Positions 17,241 through 25,845 are shown, counted from the stretch's first letter. The stretch is 64,000 nt of DNA from Trebonia sp963843745 (GCA_963843745.1 CAWJLP010000007.1:2170001-2234000), one strand, 5' to 3'. The notes: generated from the sequence alone by a model not told the origin. Numbers and translations: made by a program.

Positions 17241-17487
17241 GGCGGAGCAGGAGCAGCAGCACCCAGGCGCCGATGACCGAGCCGATGAGGCCGACGGCGT
17301 GGAAGCTGTGGACCGTCAGCGCGTGGTTCTCGACCAGGTTCTGCAGGAACCCGCCAAAGAAGGAGCCGGCGATGCCGAGCACGATGGTGCCGAAGACTCC
17401 GATCGGGTCACGGCCGGGCATGAGCAGGCGCGCGATCGCGCCGACGATGAACCCGACGATCAGGAGCACGATGATGAACAGGACCAT
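17206..17487 (-). CDS. GlsB/YeaQ/YmgE-family small membrane protein
   Basis: This 93-residue protein has three helices, with the family pattern GFIVGAIARLLMPGRDPIGVFGTIVLGIAGSFFGG. The family (transglycosylase-associated, GlsB-like) is linked to stress responses, and its biochemical role is unknown. The ATG at 17487 is fixed by AGGAGGGG about 9 bases upstream. Its C-terminal codons overlap the end of the PfpI-like gene. It is divergent from the beta-propeller protein. Confidence 0.85.
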   Translation of the reverse strand: MVLFIIVLLIVGFIVGAIARLLMPGRDPIGVFGTIVLGIAGSFFGGFLQNLVENHALTVHSFHAVGLIGSVIGAWVLLLLLRLTGLEGGRRRR

Positions 17488-17574
17488 GGCGGTAAGACTC
17501 CCCTCCTGCGGGTTATGCCTCACAAAGCAGGATATGGGCGTGCGAAGGGTGCGGTTGCCGTTAAGATCCTCCGG

Positions 17575-19023
17575 GTGCAGCCTACGGTTGTGACGCCGGC
17601 GGCCGCGATCCGTCCGGGCCGGTTCAGGGCCTGGCAGGTCGCGGTTGTCCTCGTGCTCGCGGCGCTCGCCGGGGCGGCGATCCTGCTGCAGATCCGCGGC
17701 TGGTCTGCTGTGGAGGGCGAGTCAGGGAGCGCGTGCGCCAGCGGGTCGACCGGGTGCCCGCGCGGCGTGGTCCCGGTGCTGGTCATCTCGTTCGTGGTGG
17801 GGCTGGCCACGATCCCGTTCGTGATCGCCGCCGTTGTCCGCCGGCCGAAGGTCAACGCCGCGGCCGCGGCGGTCGGGCTGGTCGCCGGGGTGTTCGCCGC
17901 GCAGGCGCTGTCCGGCGGGCTGCACGCCGCCGGGCTGCGCGTCGACTGGACGGCGCCGTACGACGCCGCGGGGAGTCCGGCGACCGAGGGCGTCTGGACC
18001 GCGGGCAGCTCGCTGATCCGGGTGCGCGCCGATCAGGTCGTCAGCTACCAGGCCGCGACCGGCCGGCAGCAGTGGACGCTGCCCGTCTCCGGCGGGGACG
18101 TCGCCTGCGCGGTCAGCGCGGGCACCTCCTCCGCGACGGTGGGGCTCATCGGCTACGGCACCGCCGGGGGAGCGTGCGACCAGCTCCTCGCCGTCGACCT
18201 CGGCACCGGGCAGCAGCTGTGGTCGAAACGGGTGCCCGCTAGCTGGAAGGGTGACCAGGGGACTGGCTTCGCAGCCGTCAGCGGCGATACCGCCGTGACG
18301 GTCACCGCTGGCGGGGTCCTCGGGTACGACGAGCGGACCGGCGCGGCGCGCTGGACCGCGCTGACGCCGCCCGGCTGCAGCGACCAGACGCTCGCGGGCG
18401 CCCAGCAGTCGGTCGTGGTGCTGGCCGCCTGCGGCCGGAGCTTCGACGTGATCGACCTGGATGCCGCGTCGGGCAAGCAGCTATGGCGCACTCCGGTGCC
18501 CGGGCAGGCGCCCGGCTACCATTTCGCGATCCTGTCCGCCGATCCGGCCGTGGTGACCGATGTCGCACCTGGACAGCCTGAGCAGGTGCTGGCGTTCGGC
18601 GCGACCGGGCACCTGACCTCCGCCATCCCGATCGGTGACCTGGACACGAGCTACTACCAGGGCTCCGGGCCCCAGGTCGCCGTGTCTGGCGGCCTGCTGG
18701 TCGGCGTGACCCGGTCCAGCGGCCACTCCGACGTGGTCGCGTACCGCCTGTCTGACGGCGGCCGTCAGTGGCTAGTGTCCATGCCCGACGACGTGCTGAG
18801 CCTGCGGCAGGACGGCGGCCAGCTGCTCGTCATCGACCAGTCCCGCCCGTCGCTGGCGCTCGACGCGATCTCGCTCCTCAAGGGCTCGCTGCACACCATT
18901 GGCTATGTCCCGGCAAGCATCGTCAACCCCAGCGGCACCAGCGTGTACCCAGCCGGCGACCGCTACGTGGTGGTCAACCTGAGCGGCCGCGCCCCCGTCC
19001 CGCCGGCCGCCGCCGTCGGCTGA
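17575..19023 (+). CDS. Membrane-anchored PQQ-like beta-propeller protein
   Basis: The 482-residue protein has three helices in its first 130 residues (QVAVVLVLAALAGAAILL, VPVLVISFVVGLATIPFVIAAV, AAAAVGLVAGVFAAQAL). An extracellular beta-propeller follows. Repeated blades include YQAATGRQQWTLPV, VDLGTGQQLWSKRV, YDERTGAARWTAL and LDAASGKQLWRTPV, the Trp-docking repeats of the PQQ-like fold. Whether it binds a quinone cannot be said; most single-chain members do not. GTG at 17575 or ATG at 17515 could be the start. No enzymatic partner is adjacent. Confidence 0.72.
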   Translation: MQPTVVTPAAAIRPGRFRAWQVAVVLVLAALAGAAILLQIRGWSAVEGESGSACASGSTGCPRGVVPVLVISFVVGLATIPFVIAAVVRRPKVNAAAAAVGLVAGVFAAQALSGGLHAAGLRVDWTAPYDAAGSPATEGVWTAGSSLIRVRADQVVSYQAATGRQQWTLPVSGGDVACAVSAGTSSATVGLIGYGTAGGACDQLLAVDLGTGQQLWSKRVPASWKGDQGTGFAAVSGDTAVTVTAGGVLGYDERTGAARWTALTPPGCSDQTLAGAQQSVVVLAACGRSFDVIDLDAASGKQLWRTPVPGQAPGYHFAILSADPAVVTDVAPGQPEQVLAFGATGHLTSAIPIGDLDTSYYQGSGPQVAVSGGLLVGVTRSSGHSDVVAYRLSDGGRQWLVSMPDDVLSLRQDGGQLLVIDQSRPSLALDAISLLKGSLHTIGYVPASIVNPSGTSVYPAGDRYVVVNLSGRAPVPPAAAVG

Positions 19024-19106
19024 CGAGCGGCGGCGCCGCGACGCCCATCGGCGAACCACCCGTGGCAGGTGAGCCACGCGGACGACGGGATGACGATCCT
19101 GGACTG

Positions 19107-19712
19107 ATGACCGAGAATGTGGGCACCGGCGCTCTGCCCAGCCCGCTGAGCCATTTCGTGGCCCAGCTCGACGAGGTGCGTGCTGGCGGCGTCCCCGACA
19201 TGGACGCGATTGGGCGGCTGCTGGCGCAGCTGGCCGCCGATGACGAGTTCTTCGCCCCGCTGATCGCCGGCCTGCCTCCCGAGTCGATGGGCGTGCACTG
19301 GCTCGTCAAGCCCGAGCGTGGTCCTCGCCTGGTGCTTGTCCACCGGCCCGAGGGCGTCATGGCCTACACCCATTCCCACGGGTGCTGGGTCGCGATCGCC
19401 CCTGTCCGGGGAGCGGAGACTCACCAGCGTTGGAATGTGGTCAGTCATGACAGCGGCCGGGCCGAGCTGAGCCTGGCGGACGAGCGCGTCCTGCACCGCG
19501 GTGATGTCGCGACACTGATCCCGCCCAGGGACGTCCACAACCACGGTCATGTCATGGGCACGGGTCCTGCCCCGTACTCGCTCATCCTCCTGGGCGACAA
19601 CATGTTCGTCTTCGAGCGCCAGGAATACGATCCCGACGAGGGAACGTGCTGGACGCTCGCGCCTGGCGATCCGGGCAAGGACAACCGCCCATCTCCGCTT
19701 CACCCGCGCTGA
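19107..19712 (+). CDS. Cupin-fold protein of the cysteine dioxygenase type
   Basis: The 201-residue cytosolic protein has a double-stranded beta-helix core. The metal-binding motif is visible as YTHSHGCWVAIAPVRGAETHQRW, with a downstream PPRDVHNHGHVMG that supplies the last His. The layout resembles the predicted metal-dependent enzymes related to cysteine dioxygenase and 3-mercaptopropionate dioxygenase. It would bind iron and oxidise a small thiol or acid, but the substrate is unknown. The ATG at 19107 is followed 30 bp after its stop by a membrane protein on the same strand. Confidence 0.65.
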   Translation: MTENVGTGALPSPLSHFVAQLDEVRAGGVPDMDAIGRLLAQLAADDEFFAPLIAGLPPESMGVHWLVKPERGPRLVLVHRPEGVMAYTHSHGCWVAIAPVRGAETHQRWNVVSHDSGRAELSLADERVLHRGDVATLIPPRDVHNHGHVMGTGPAPYSLILLGDNMFVFERQEYDPDEGTCWTLAPGDPGKDNRPSPLHPR

Positions 19713-19741
19713 GATACCGCCCCGGGAAAGACGGCAGAGCG

Positions 19742-20764
19742 ATGACGGACATCGACCCTAGCGCCGACATCGAGCTGACAGGCGCCAACGAACACGTGAC
19801 GGCGCGGATACCGCTGGCCGGGCAGGTCAGCGGTGAATGGCTCGGCTGCTATCACCGGCTCGCCCGTGCCGCCGCCGTTCCGGTGCGAGCCGAGACGCAG
19901 CCGGACCGGGCGTGGATTGTCGTCACCGTGCCGGCCGCCAGCAGCCACGCGGAGATAGCCGAGACCCTGGATGCCGCTCGCGCGCTGATCGCCGAAGCCG
20001 ACACCGTTGCGCGGCGCGCACCACCCACCGCGCAGGCCGAGGCGAGCATCCGCGACTGGTGGTCCCACCTGCGGAAAAGCCCGCACCGCAGGCCCGCATC
20101 CAGGATCGAAGTGGTGCGGACCGGGATAGGCGCCGAGAAACGATGGCTGCTGGCCGCGGCCCTCGTGCTGGCGATGATCGTGCTGCTGCTGTTGCCTGCC
20201 CGGTTCAGCGTCGGCCCGAACTGGATAGTTCCGGTGATTGAGGCACTGTTGCTGGCGGCGATATTCATCGCGGACCGCCACCCGGGCGATCGCCGCCCGG
20301 CGGTCATCCGCGGGCTGTCGTACGCGCTGGTATTGATCCTGGTCGCAGACGCCGTGTTCGTCACCATCCGGCTGGTGACCGATCTGGTGGAAGGCGGCCC
20401 AGAGACGAACTCCGCGGCGGATCTTCTCAGCGTCGGCTCCGGGGTCTGGATTTACACGATCATCGCCTTCACTTTCCTCTACTGGCTGCTCGACGGAGGG
20501 GGGCCTGAGGCACGCATATGGCATCCGCCGGAATTCCCGCACCTGGCGTTTCCCGAGCACCTCAACCCGGTCGTTGCCCCGCCGGGCTGGCGTCCGGAGT
20601 TCGCCGACTACCTGTATCTCGGCTTCACGAACGCCACCGCGCTCAGCCCGACGGACGTGATGCCGCTCGCCCGCTGGAGCAAGCTGGCCATGACCATCCA
20701 GGCGATCGGTTCGCTCGCCGTCCTCGGGCTGGTCATCGCCCGTGCGGTCAACATCTTCAAGTAG
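19742..20764 (+). CDS. Membrane protein with ion-channel-like C-terminus
   Basis: This 340-residue protein has an N-terminal soluble part (1-130) followed by about five helices. The last two flank YLYLGFTNATALSPTDVMPLARWSKLAM. This is placed like the pore loop of two-helix ion channels, but the potassium filter TVGYG is replaced by NATALSPTD. Similar actinobacterial proteins are common and uncharacterised. It is probably co-transcribed with the cupin gene and ends at a hairpin shared with the convergent SDR. Confidence 0.6.
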   Translation: MTDIDPSADIELTGANEHVTARIPLAGQVSGEWLGCYHRLARAAAVPVRAETQPDRAWIVVTVPAASSHAEIAETLDAARALIAEADTVARRAPPTAQAEASIRDWWSHLRKSPHRRPASRIEVVRTGIGAEKRWLLAAALVLAMIVLLLLPARFSVGPNWIVPVIEALLLAAIFIADRHPGDRRPAVIRGLSYALVLILVADAVFVTIRLVTDLVEGGPETNSAADLLSVGSGVWIYTIIAFTFLYWLLDGGGPEARIWHPPEFPHLAFPEHLNPVVAPPGWRPEFADYLYLGFTNATALSPTDVMPLARWSKLAMTIQAIGSLAVLGLVIARAVNIFK

Positions 20765-20766
20765 AT

Positions 20767-20794
20767 CCCGTGGCGGGCGGGGAGTCACCACGGG
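20767..20794. terminator. Hairpin between convergent genes
   Basis: CCCGTGG and CCACGGG (7 bp) flank a 14-base loop between two convergent stop codons. No T-run follows, which is usual in actinomycetes. Confidence 0.4.
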
Positions 20795-20810
20795 CCCGTT
20801 CGGGATAATT

Positions 20811-21590
20811 TCAGGCGGAGAGACCACCGTCGACGGGAATGACGGCACCGGTCAGAGCGCCCGCGTCCGGCGAGCAGAGCCAGGCGATCGCGGCGGCCAC
20901 CTCGTCCGGTTCGAGGAGGCGGCGCAGCAGCGCCTGGTCGGCGAACGTGTCCTGCGACGGCAGGTGGTAGACGGCCGCGCTGGCCTCGAGCATCGGGCCG
21001 CGGGTCGAGCCGGGGCAGACGACGTTGGCGGTCACCCCGCTGCCGGCCAGGTCGGCCGCGAGCGCCCGCACGTACGCTAGCGCGGCGGCCTTGGCGGCCG
21101 AGTACGCGGCGAGCTGCGGCATCGCGCGCAGCGCGGCGGCTGAGGAAACCGCGACGAACCGGCCCGTTCCGGCGGCCGCCATCGACGGCACGCACGCGTC
21201 CGCCAGGTGCCTGACCCCGTACAGGTTCACCCGCAGCAGCAGGTCGAAGGCGTCGTCCGGCGCGTTCCAGGCGTTGTGCCCGTGGACGACGCCCGCAACC
21301 GCGACGGCCGCCTTCGGCACCCGTCCGGCGAGCGCGGCCGTGATCTTGCCGCGGACCGCGCCGTCCCCGACGTCGGCGATGAGCGTGTCGACGGTCCCGG
21401 CACCGGCATCCCGGCAGTTTCGCGCCACGGCGTCGAGGTCCGCCGGCGTCGGCATCGGGTAGTCGAGCGGCGGCTGCGGCGCGCACGCGTCGACGAGCAG
21501 CAGCGACCAGCCGCCGCCGGCGAGCCGCCGCGCCACCGCGGCGCCTATGCCGCGCGCGGCCCCCGTCAGGACCGCGAGGTCCCCGCTCAT
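20811..21590 (-). CDS. Mycofactocin-type short-chain dehydrogenase
   Basis: This 259-residue SDR has TGAARGIG for cofactor binding, AVAGVV in place of the usual NNAG, and the catalytic YSAAK. After the second strand it carries the extra segment DACAPQPPLDYPMPTPADLDAVARNC. This closely resembles the insertion (D-CA...YP-TP-DL) typical of mycofactocin-dependent SDRs, which hold their nicotinamide tightly and pass electrons to mycofactocin. The gene is 3 kb from the mft genes. The substrate is probably an alcohol. The assignment to the MFT subfamily is by motif and neighbourhood; a standard SDR is the alternative. Confidence 0.75.
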   Translation of the reverse strand: MSGDLAVLTGAARGIGAAVARRLAGGGWSLLLVDACAPQPPLDYPMPTPADLDAVARNCRDAGAGTVDTLIADVGDGAVRGKITAALAGRVPKAAVAVAGVVHGHNAWNAPDDAFDLLLRVNLYGVRHLADACVPSMAAAGTGRFVAVSSAAALRAMPQLAAYSAAKAAALAYVRALAADLAGSGVTANVVCPGSTRGPMLEASAAVYHLPSQDTFADQALLRRLLEPDEVAAAIAWLCSPDAGALTGAVIPVDGGLSA

Positions 21591-21669
21591 TCGTCGCTGT
21601 CCAATACACATGCCCGGTTCGATGGTTCACTGCCGAGGTTACGATACTGGCCTCGGGAGGTGAGCGCAC

Positions 21670-22668
21670 TTGCGTGCGATCCAGATGACAGCGCCCGGCG
21701 GGCCCGAGGTGCTGCGCCTCGTCGAGCGGCCCGAACCGGACGTCACGGGGGAGCACGACGTCAAGGTGCGGCTGCGGGCGGCGGGCATCAACCCGGCGGA
21801 CTGCAAGCAGCGCGCCAGCGGGGCGATCGGCGGGTCGCTACCGGTGGTGCTTGGCGCGGACGGAGCCGGGGTCGTGCAGGACACGGCGCCCGGCGTAACT
21901 CGTTTCCGGGCGGGGGACGAGGTGTACTTCTGCGACGGCGGTTTCGGGGCGCCTGGCACGTACCAGGAGGTCAGGATCGTCGACGAGCGCTTCCTCGCGC
22001 GCAAGCCGCGGCGGCTGTCGTTCGTCGAGGCGGCCGCCGCGCCGCTGGTCACGATCACCGCCTGGGAGGCGCTGCGGGGCCGCGCCCGGGTGACACGTGA
22101 CCAGCACGTCCTGGTCCAGGCCGGGGCGGGCGGCGTCGGGCACATGTCCGTGCAGATCGCGCGGCTGGCGGGCGCCCGGGTCGCGACGACGGTCAGTCCC
22201 GGACCGAAGACGGATCTCGCCGCCTCCCTGGGCGCCGAGCTGTGCATCGACTACACAACCGAGGATGTTGGCGCCCGGGTCCGCGACTGGACCGGCGCGG
22301 ACGGCGCCGACGTAGTGCACGACACGGTGGGCGGCAGGACGTTCACGGCCTGCTTTTCGCTCACCCGCCCCTACGGCGACCTCGTGTCGAACGTGGAATC
22401 CCCGTGGCCGGACGAGGCGATCCAGGCCATGCACGACCGGAACCTCCGGGTGTCGTTCACCTGGATGCCGGCGCCGATGGTGTTCGGCTGGGATGGGCAA
22501 CGGGAGCGCCAGCGGGGCATTCTCGAGCAGGCCGCGGCGCACTTCGACGCGGGCGAGCTCCGGGTGCACGTCGGCGCGACGTTCCCGCTGGAACGCGCCG
22601 CCGACGCTCATCGCGCGCTGGAAGCCGGGCAGGTCATAGGCAAAGCGGTGCTAACGATGGACGGATAA
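21670..22668 (+). CDS. Zinc-less MDR oxidoreductase (quinone reductase-like)
   Basis: This 332-residue medium-chain dehydrogenase/reductase has the NADPH fold at QAGAGGVGHMSVQIARLAGA. INPADCKQR replaces the Zn-binding Cys region, and no structural zinc loop is present, so it belongs to the quinone oxidoreductase/enoyl reductase side of the family. The TTG at 21670 is supported by GGAGGTGA eight bases upstream. It is divergent from the SDR, with under 80 bp between them, so both may share a control region. Confidence 0.82.
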   Translation: MRAIQMTAPGGPEVLRLVERPEPDVTGEHDVKVRLRAAGINPADCKQRASGAIGGSLPVVLGADGAGVVQDTAPGVTRFRAGDEVYFCDGGFGAPGTYQEVRIVDERFLARKPRRLSFVEAAAAPLVTITAWEALRGRARVTRDQHVLVQAGAGGVGHMSVQIARLAGARVATTVSPGPKTDLAASLGAELCIDYTTEDVGARVRDWTGADGADVVHDTVGGRTFTACFSLTRPYGDLVSNVESPWPDEAIQAMHDRNLRVSFTWMPAPMVFGWDGQRERQRGILEQAAAHFDAGELRVHVGATFPLERAADAHRALEAGQVIGKAVLTMDG

Positions 22669-22682
22669 TCTCGGCCCGCAGT

Positions 22683-22732
22683 GATTTGTCCCTGTTTCCT
22701 GTCGTGATAGCAGCGGGAAACAGGAACAAATC
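22683..22732. terminator. Strong inverted repeat after the MDR gene
   Basis: The arms at 22683-22699 (GATTTGTCCCTGTTTCC) and 22716-22732 pair over 17 bp with one mismatch around a 16-base loop. It starts 15 bp past the stop codon, so it could be a terminator or a small mobile palindrome. Confidence 0.6.
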
Positions 22733-22742
22733 GTCGGCCGTT

Positions 22743-22775
22743 ACGCGTCCGCGAGGAGGCTGTCGAGGGTCTCAC
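22743..22775 (-). pseudogene. Duplicated fragment of the mftE 3' end
   Basis: The 33 bases match 24010-24042, the last codons of mftE, at about 30 of 33 positions. Read on the minus strand it still encodes ETLDSLLADA and a stop; mftE ends ENLDSLLADA-stop. The two copies flank the BrkB-type gene as direct repeats. Confidence 0.7.
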
Positions 22776-22967
22776 TAACGGCGTCACATGGCGCTTCGCA
22801 GATCCGAGCTGGGCGCCGAGCTACGGCCGGGGCCGCTGCGCCAGGACCGGGCTCCGCGGCTGGTGCAGCGTCTTCGCTCACGGGGAGCCACCCGGCTTCG
22901 AGGGGCCAGTCCCGTCCGCGCCGCCGGGGATGATGACTTGCCAGGACGTGCCGGGCAAGCTAGCCCC

Positions 22968-24002
22968 ATGAGTCTGGAAGGCGTGAGCGGTCTGGTGAAC
23001 CGGATCATCGCGTGGGCGGACCGGCTGCAGCGCAAACATGGTGTGCTGGGTTTTCCCTATGCGGTGGTGAAGAAGTACGGCGACGATGAGGGCGGGCGGC
23101 AGGCAGCGCTGATCACCTACTACGGATTCCTGAGCATCTTCCCGCTGCTGCTGCTCGGGGTGGCGGTACTGTCACGGGTGCTGGCAGATCACCCAGACCT
23201 GCGGCAGCGGCTGATCACCGAGATCGTGCCGCAGGCGCTGCGATCCACGGTCGAGCACTCGCTGGCTACCTTGCCAACGTCGACGATCCCGTTCATTGCC
23301 GGCCTGATCGGTTTGCTGCTGTCCGGAACGGGTGTCGTGTTTTCCGCCTACCAGACGCTGAACCATGTCGCCGCGGTCCCGTACCGCCAGCGGGCCAGTT
23401 TCTTCTCACGGTATCTTCGGGTGTTCGTGGTGCTGGCGATGCTGCTGCTCGGAGCGCTGGCAACCGGGGCGCTCACGGTGGTGGCCACCGCGCTGCCCGG
23501 CCAGCACGGAGTGCAGCGGGCGGCCGCGGTGCTCGGGTCGGTGCTCGGGTCGGCGCTGGTCGTCTTCGCGGTGCTGCTGTTTGGTGCCAAGTTGTTGCTG
23601 GCGCGGCCCACGCCGGTCCGGGCGCTGTGGCCGGGAGCAGTCCTGGGCGCGGTGGTGGTGACGGTGGTGCTCAACGCCGGGGCGCCGCTGCTGGCCAGGC
23701 TGGTGGCCAAGGCCGGACCCGTCTACGGCAGCTTCGCCACCGTGGCGGGCATGTTCGCCCTGCTGTACCTCGTCGGTCAGGCGCTGGTATACGCGGCCGA
23801 AGTCGCCGCAGTCCGCTATGCCCGGCTGTGGCCACGCGCCCTGGACCTGAACCGTCCCACCGCAGCCGATGGCCGCGCGCTGGCCCTGCTGGCCCGCGAG
23901 CAGGAACGTATCCCCGCCGCCCGCATCGAGTTCCACCTCGCGGCACGGGACTCCCCGCCGGTACCCAGTGATTCTCCGGCAGCCAACGATGGTCCGCAGT
24001 AA
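22968..24002 (+). CDS. YihY/BrkB-family membrane protein
   Basis: This 344-residue inner-membrane protein has six helices. The family pattern is clear in DEGGRQAALITYYGFLSIFPLLLLGVAVLSRVL near the N-terminus and in LWPGAVLGAVVVTVVLNAG and YGSFATVAGMFALLYLVGQALVYAAEVAAV toward the end. The family was once annotated as RNase BN and its role is uncertain. It sits between an mftE fragment and the true mftE and converges with mftE, with only five bases between the stops. This placement suggests it entered the locus by insertion or rearrangement. Confidence 0.85.
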   Translation: MSLEGVSGLVNRIIAWADRLQRKHGVLGFPYAVVKKYGDDEGGRQAALITYYGFLSIFPLLLLGVAVLSRVLADHPDLRQRLITEIVPQALRSTVEHSLATLPTSTIPFIAGLIGLLLSGTGVVFSAYQTLNHVAAVPYRQRASFFSRYLRVFVVLAMLLLGALATGALTVVATALPGQHGVQRAAAVLGSVLGSALVVFAVLLFGAKLLLARPTPVRALWPGAVLGAVVVTVVLNAGAPLLARLVAKAGPVYGSFATVAGMFALLYLVGQALVYAAEVAAVRYARLWPRALDLNRPTAADGRALALLAREQERIPAARIEFHLAARDSPPVPSDSPAANDGPQ

Positions 24003-24007
24003 CGCCA

Positions 24008-24703
24008 TCACGCGTCTGCGAGCAGGCTGTCGAGGTTCTCACGCAGACTGGCGACCAGCAGGCGAAGGAGCCGCGTCCCCTCTTCGGCGGAGGCGCCCGC
24101 CGGGTCGCCGAGCACGCCGTTGGGGCTGACCTTCCTGACGCCGTGCGCGCGCAGTTCGGGCAGCAGCTCCGCGATCGGCCGGGTATCGCCCGCCGCGGCG
24201 CGGTCCAAGAGCACCTCGGACGGGGCGAGCGCCAGCATCAACGACGTCTCGGTCCGCCCGGCGTGTGCGTCGCCCGCCGCCGGACCCAGCCCCGCGTGCC
24301 ACACATGACACTCTCGTCCCTCGGCCCGCAGCCGCGAGACCGCGTCGGTGATCGCCGCCCCGTTCCCGCCATGCCCATTGACCAGCAGCATCGCCGGCCA
24401 GTGCAGGCTCGCATGCCGGCCGAGCTCGACAAGCACCAACGACAAGGCAGCGATGCCGATCGACAGCGTGCCGGGGAAGTCCGCGTGCTCGCCGCTCGCC
24501 CCGATCGCGACCGGCGGCGCGAGCCCCACGCCCGCCCGCCCGGCACAGGCGCGCGACGCGACGAAGCAGGCGATCCGCGTGTCGGTATCCATCGGCAAGT
24601 GCGGCCCGTGCTGCTCGAGAGACCCGAGCGGCACCACGAGCAGCCGCCGCGGGCCTGCCTCGACCTCCGGCCAGCGGGCGCCAGACAGGGTGAAACCAGC
24701 CAC
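24008..24703 (-). CDS. mftE: Mycofactocin peptidase, creatininase family
   Basis: This 231-residue member of the creatininase family should release the C-terminal Val-Tyr-derived unit from the modified MftA peptide. The metal site is visible in LGSLEQHGPHLPMDTD (Glu, His, Asp), GEHADFPGTLSIG and NGHGGNGAA. A GTG start lies two bases after the mftR stop codon, so mftR and mftE form a tight operon transcribed away from mftABC. In better known loci mftE follows mftD on the mftA strand; here it is on the other side of the promoter. Confidence 0.88.
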   Translation of the reverse strand: MAGFTLSGARWPEVEAGPRRLLVVPLGSLEQHGPHLPMDTDTRIACFVASRACAGRAGVGLAPPVAIGASGEHADFPGTLSIGIAALSLVLVELGRHASLHWPAMLLVNGHGGNGAAITDAVSRLRAEGRECHVWHAGLGPAAGDAHAGRTETSLMLALAPSEVLLDRAAAGDTRPIAELLPELRAHGVRKVSPNGVLGDPAGASAEEGTRLLRLLVASLRENLDSLLADA

Positions 24704-24705
24704 GG

Positions 24706-25350
24706 CTACCGGGAGCGGGAGCCGGAGCCGAGGCTGCCGTCGAACGCCGCGCCGAGCTGCCGCATCCCGTCGTCGAGCAGCGCCCCGAGGTCGGCGGAAA
24801 CGTCGTCGAGCCAGTGCTCGTAGGCGGCCACCGCGACGCCGAGCACGGCGTGCGCGACCGCCTGCGGCGCGAGGTCGTCGGGGCGCCGCCCGGTGCGTTC
24901 GGCGACGAACTCGGCGACGACCTGGCGCCAGGCGGTGAACCGCAGCGTCGAGTGCGCGAACAGCGTGGGCACCCGCAAGATCAGCTCCATCCGCCGCCGG
25001 TGCAGCGGCACCTGCGCGGGCGCGACGCGGTTGAAGTCGATGAGCGCGAGCCTGATCGCGTCCATCAGCGGCACCTCGGGCGGGCAGGCCTTCAGCCGGA
25101 CGCGCATCCGGTCCAGCTCGGCCTCGAACGCGCCCCACGGGACGTCGTTCTTCGACGGAAAGTACCGGAAGAACGTCCGTCGCCCGATCCCAGCCGCCGC
25201 CGCGATCTCGTCCACCGTGGTCTGCTCGAACCCGCGCTCCGCGAACAGGGCGAGGGCCGTCTGCTCGAGCTCGGCGCGCGAGGTCACCCGCTTCCGGCCG
25301 GGGTGGCCGCGCACGGCAGTCGCGGCCGGTGACGGCACCGGTATCACCAT
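24706..25350 (-). CDS. mftR: Mycofactocin regulator, TetR family
   Basis: This TetR-family repressor is about 214 residues from the ATG at 25350; an upstream ATG at 25401 is less likely because it lies in the operator region. The helix-turn-helix is RAELEQTALALFAERGFEQTTVDEIAAAAGIGRRTFFRYFPSKND, with the RRTFFRYFPSK block typical of MftR. MftR proteins respond to long-chain acyl-CoA and control mftA; this is known from mycobacteria and inferred here. Two palindromes in the mftR-mftA gap are the probable binding sites. Confidence 0.88.
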   Translation of the reverse strand: MVIPVPSPAATAVRGHPGRKRVTSRAELEQTALALFAERGFEQTTVDEIAAAAGIGRRTFFRYFPSKNDVPWGAFEAELDRMRVRLKACPPEVPLMDAIRLALIDFNRVAPAQVPLHRRRMELILRVPTLFAHSTLRFTAWRQVVAEFVAERTGRRPDDLAPQAVAHAVLGVAVAAYEHWLDDVSADLGALLDDGMRQLGAAFDGSLGSGSRSR

Positions 25351-25396
25351 CCTCGCTGAGACATGCGGCAATCGTACCCGCGACGACCTTGATTCC

Positions 25397-25409
25397 GGCA
25401 CCTAGTGCC
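25397..25409. promoter_or_regulatory. Palindrome 1 upstream of mftA, probable MftR operator
   Basis: GGCAC-CTA-GTGCC is a perfect 5-bp inverted repeat. A second site of the same form lies 39 bp away centre to centre. Confidence 0.6.
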
Positions 25410-25434
25410 GTTACTCTCCTGCTAACCGCGTTCC

Positions 25435-25449
25435 TGGCACTTAGTGCCA
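25435..25449. promoter_or_regulatory. Palindrome 2 upstream of mftA, probable MftR operator
   Basis: TGGCAC-TTA-GTGCCA is a perfect 6-bp inverted repeat ending 17 bp before the mftA start codon. Its core is the same as palindrome 1. Confidence 0.65.
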
Positions 25450-25466
25450 CTACTCCGGAGGTGCCC

Positions 25467-25571
25467 ATGCCCGAGCAGGTCGAGGAGCAGGTCGAGGAGA
25501 CGGAAGCCCTCAGCAGCGACGAGCTCCTGGTCGAGGAGGTCTCGATCGACGGCATGTGCGGTGTCTACTGA
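25467..25571 (+). CDS. mftA: Mycofactocin precursor peptide
   Basis: The 34-residue peptide is acidic in its leader (EQVEEQVEETEALSS) and ends VEEVSIDGMCGVY, with the C-terminal IDGMCGVY that defines MftA. The last Val and Tyr are the residues that MftC decarboxylates and cross-links, MftE cuts off and MftF glycosylates. GGAGG at 25457-25461 places the ATG. The mftB start overlaps its last 11 bases, so translation is coupled. Confidence 0.96.
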   Translation: MPEQVEEQVEETEALSSDELLVEEVSIDGMCGVY

Positions 25572-25845
25572 CGGCTTCGACATCGACCGCCCCTGGCAGG
25601 TCGATCCGCGGGTGTCGATGCGGCCGGAACCGTTCGGCGCGCTGCTCTACCACTTCGGCACCCGGCGGCTGTCCTTCCTGAAGAATCAGCGGGTGCTGGC
25701 GGTGGTCAGGTCGCTGGCCGACCACCCCAGCGCCCGTGCGGCGTGCGCGGCGGCCGGGGTTTCCGAGGCGGAACTCCCGGTTTACGCCCGCGCGCTGGCC
25801 ACGCTCGCCGATTCAAAGATGATCTCGGAACGGACCGTTGCATGA
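25561..25845 (+). CDS. mftB: Mycofactocin peptide chaperone (RiPP recognition element)
   Basis: The 94-residue MftB binds the MftA leader and delivers it to MftC. It begins at the GTG at 25561, inside mftA, as MSTDGFDIDRPWQVDPRVSMRPEPFGALLYHFGTRRLSFLKN; the block RPEPFGALLYHFGTRRLSFLK is the family hallmark. It folds as a small winged helix. Its stop overlaps the mftC ATG (ATGA), completing a three-gene coupled unit. Confidence 0.94.
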   Translation: MSTDGFDIDRPWQVDPRVSMRPEPFGALLYHFGTRRLSFLKNQRVLAVVRSLADHPSARAACAAAGVSEAELPVYARALATLADSKMISERTVA

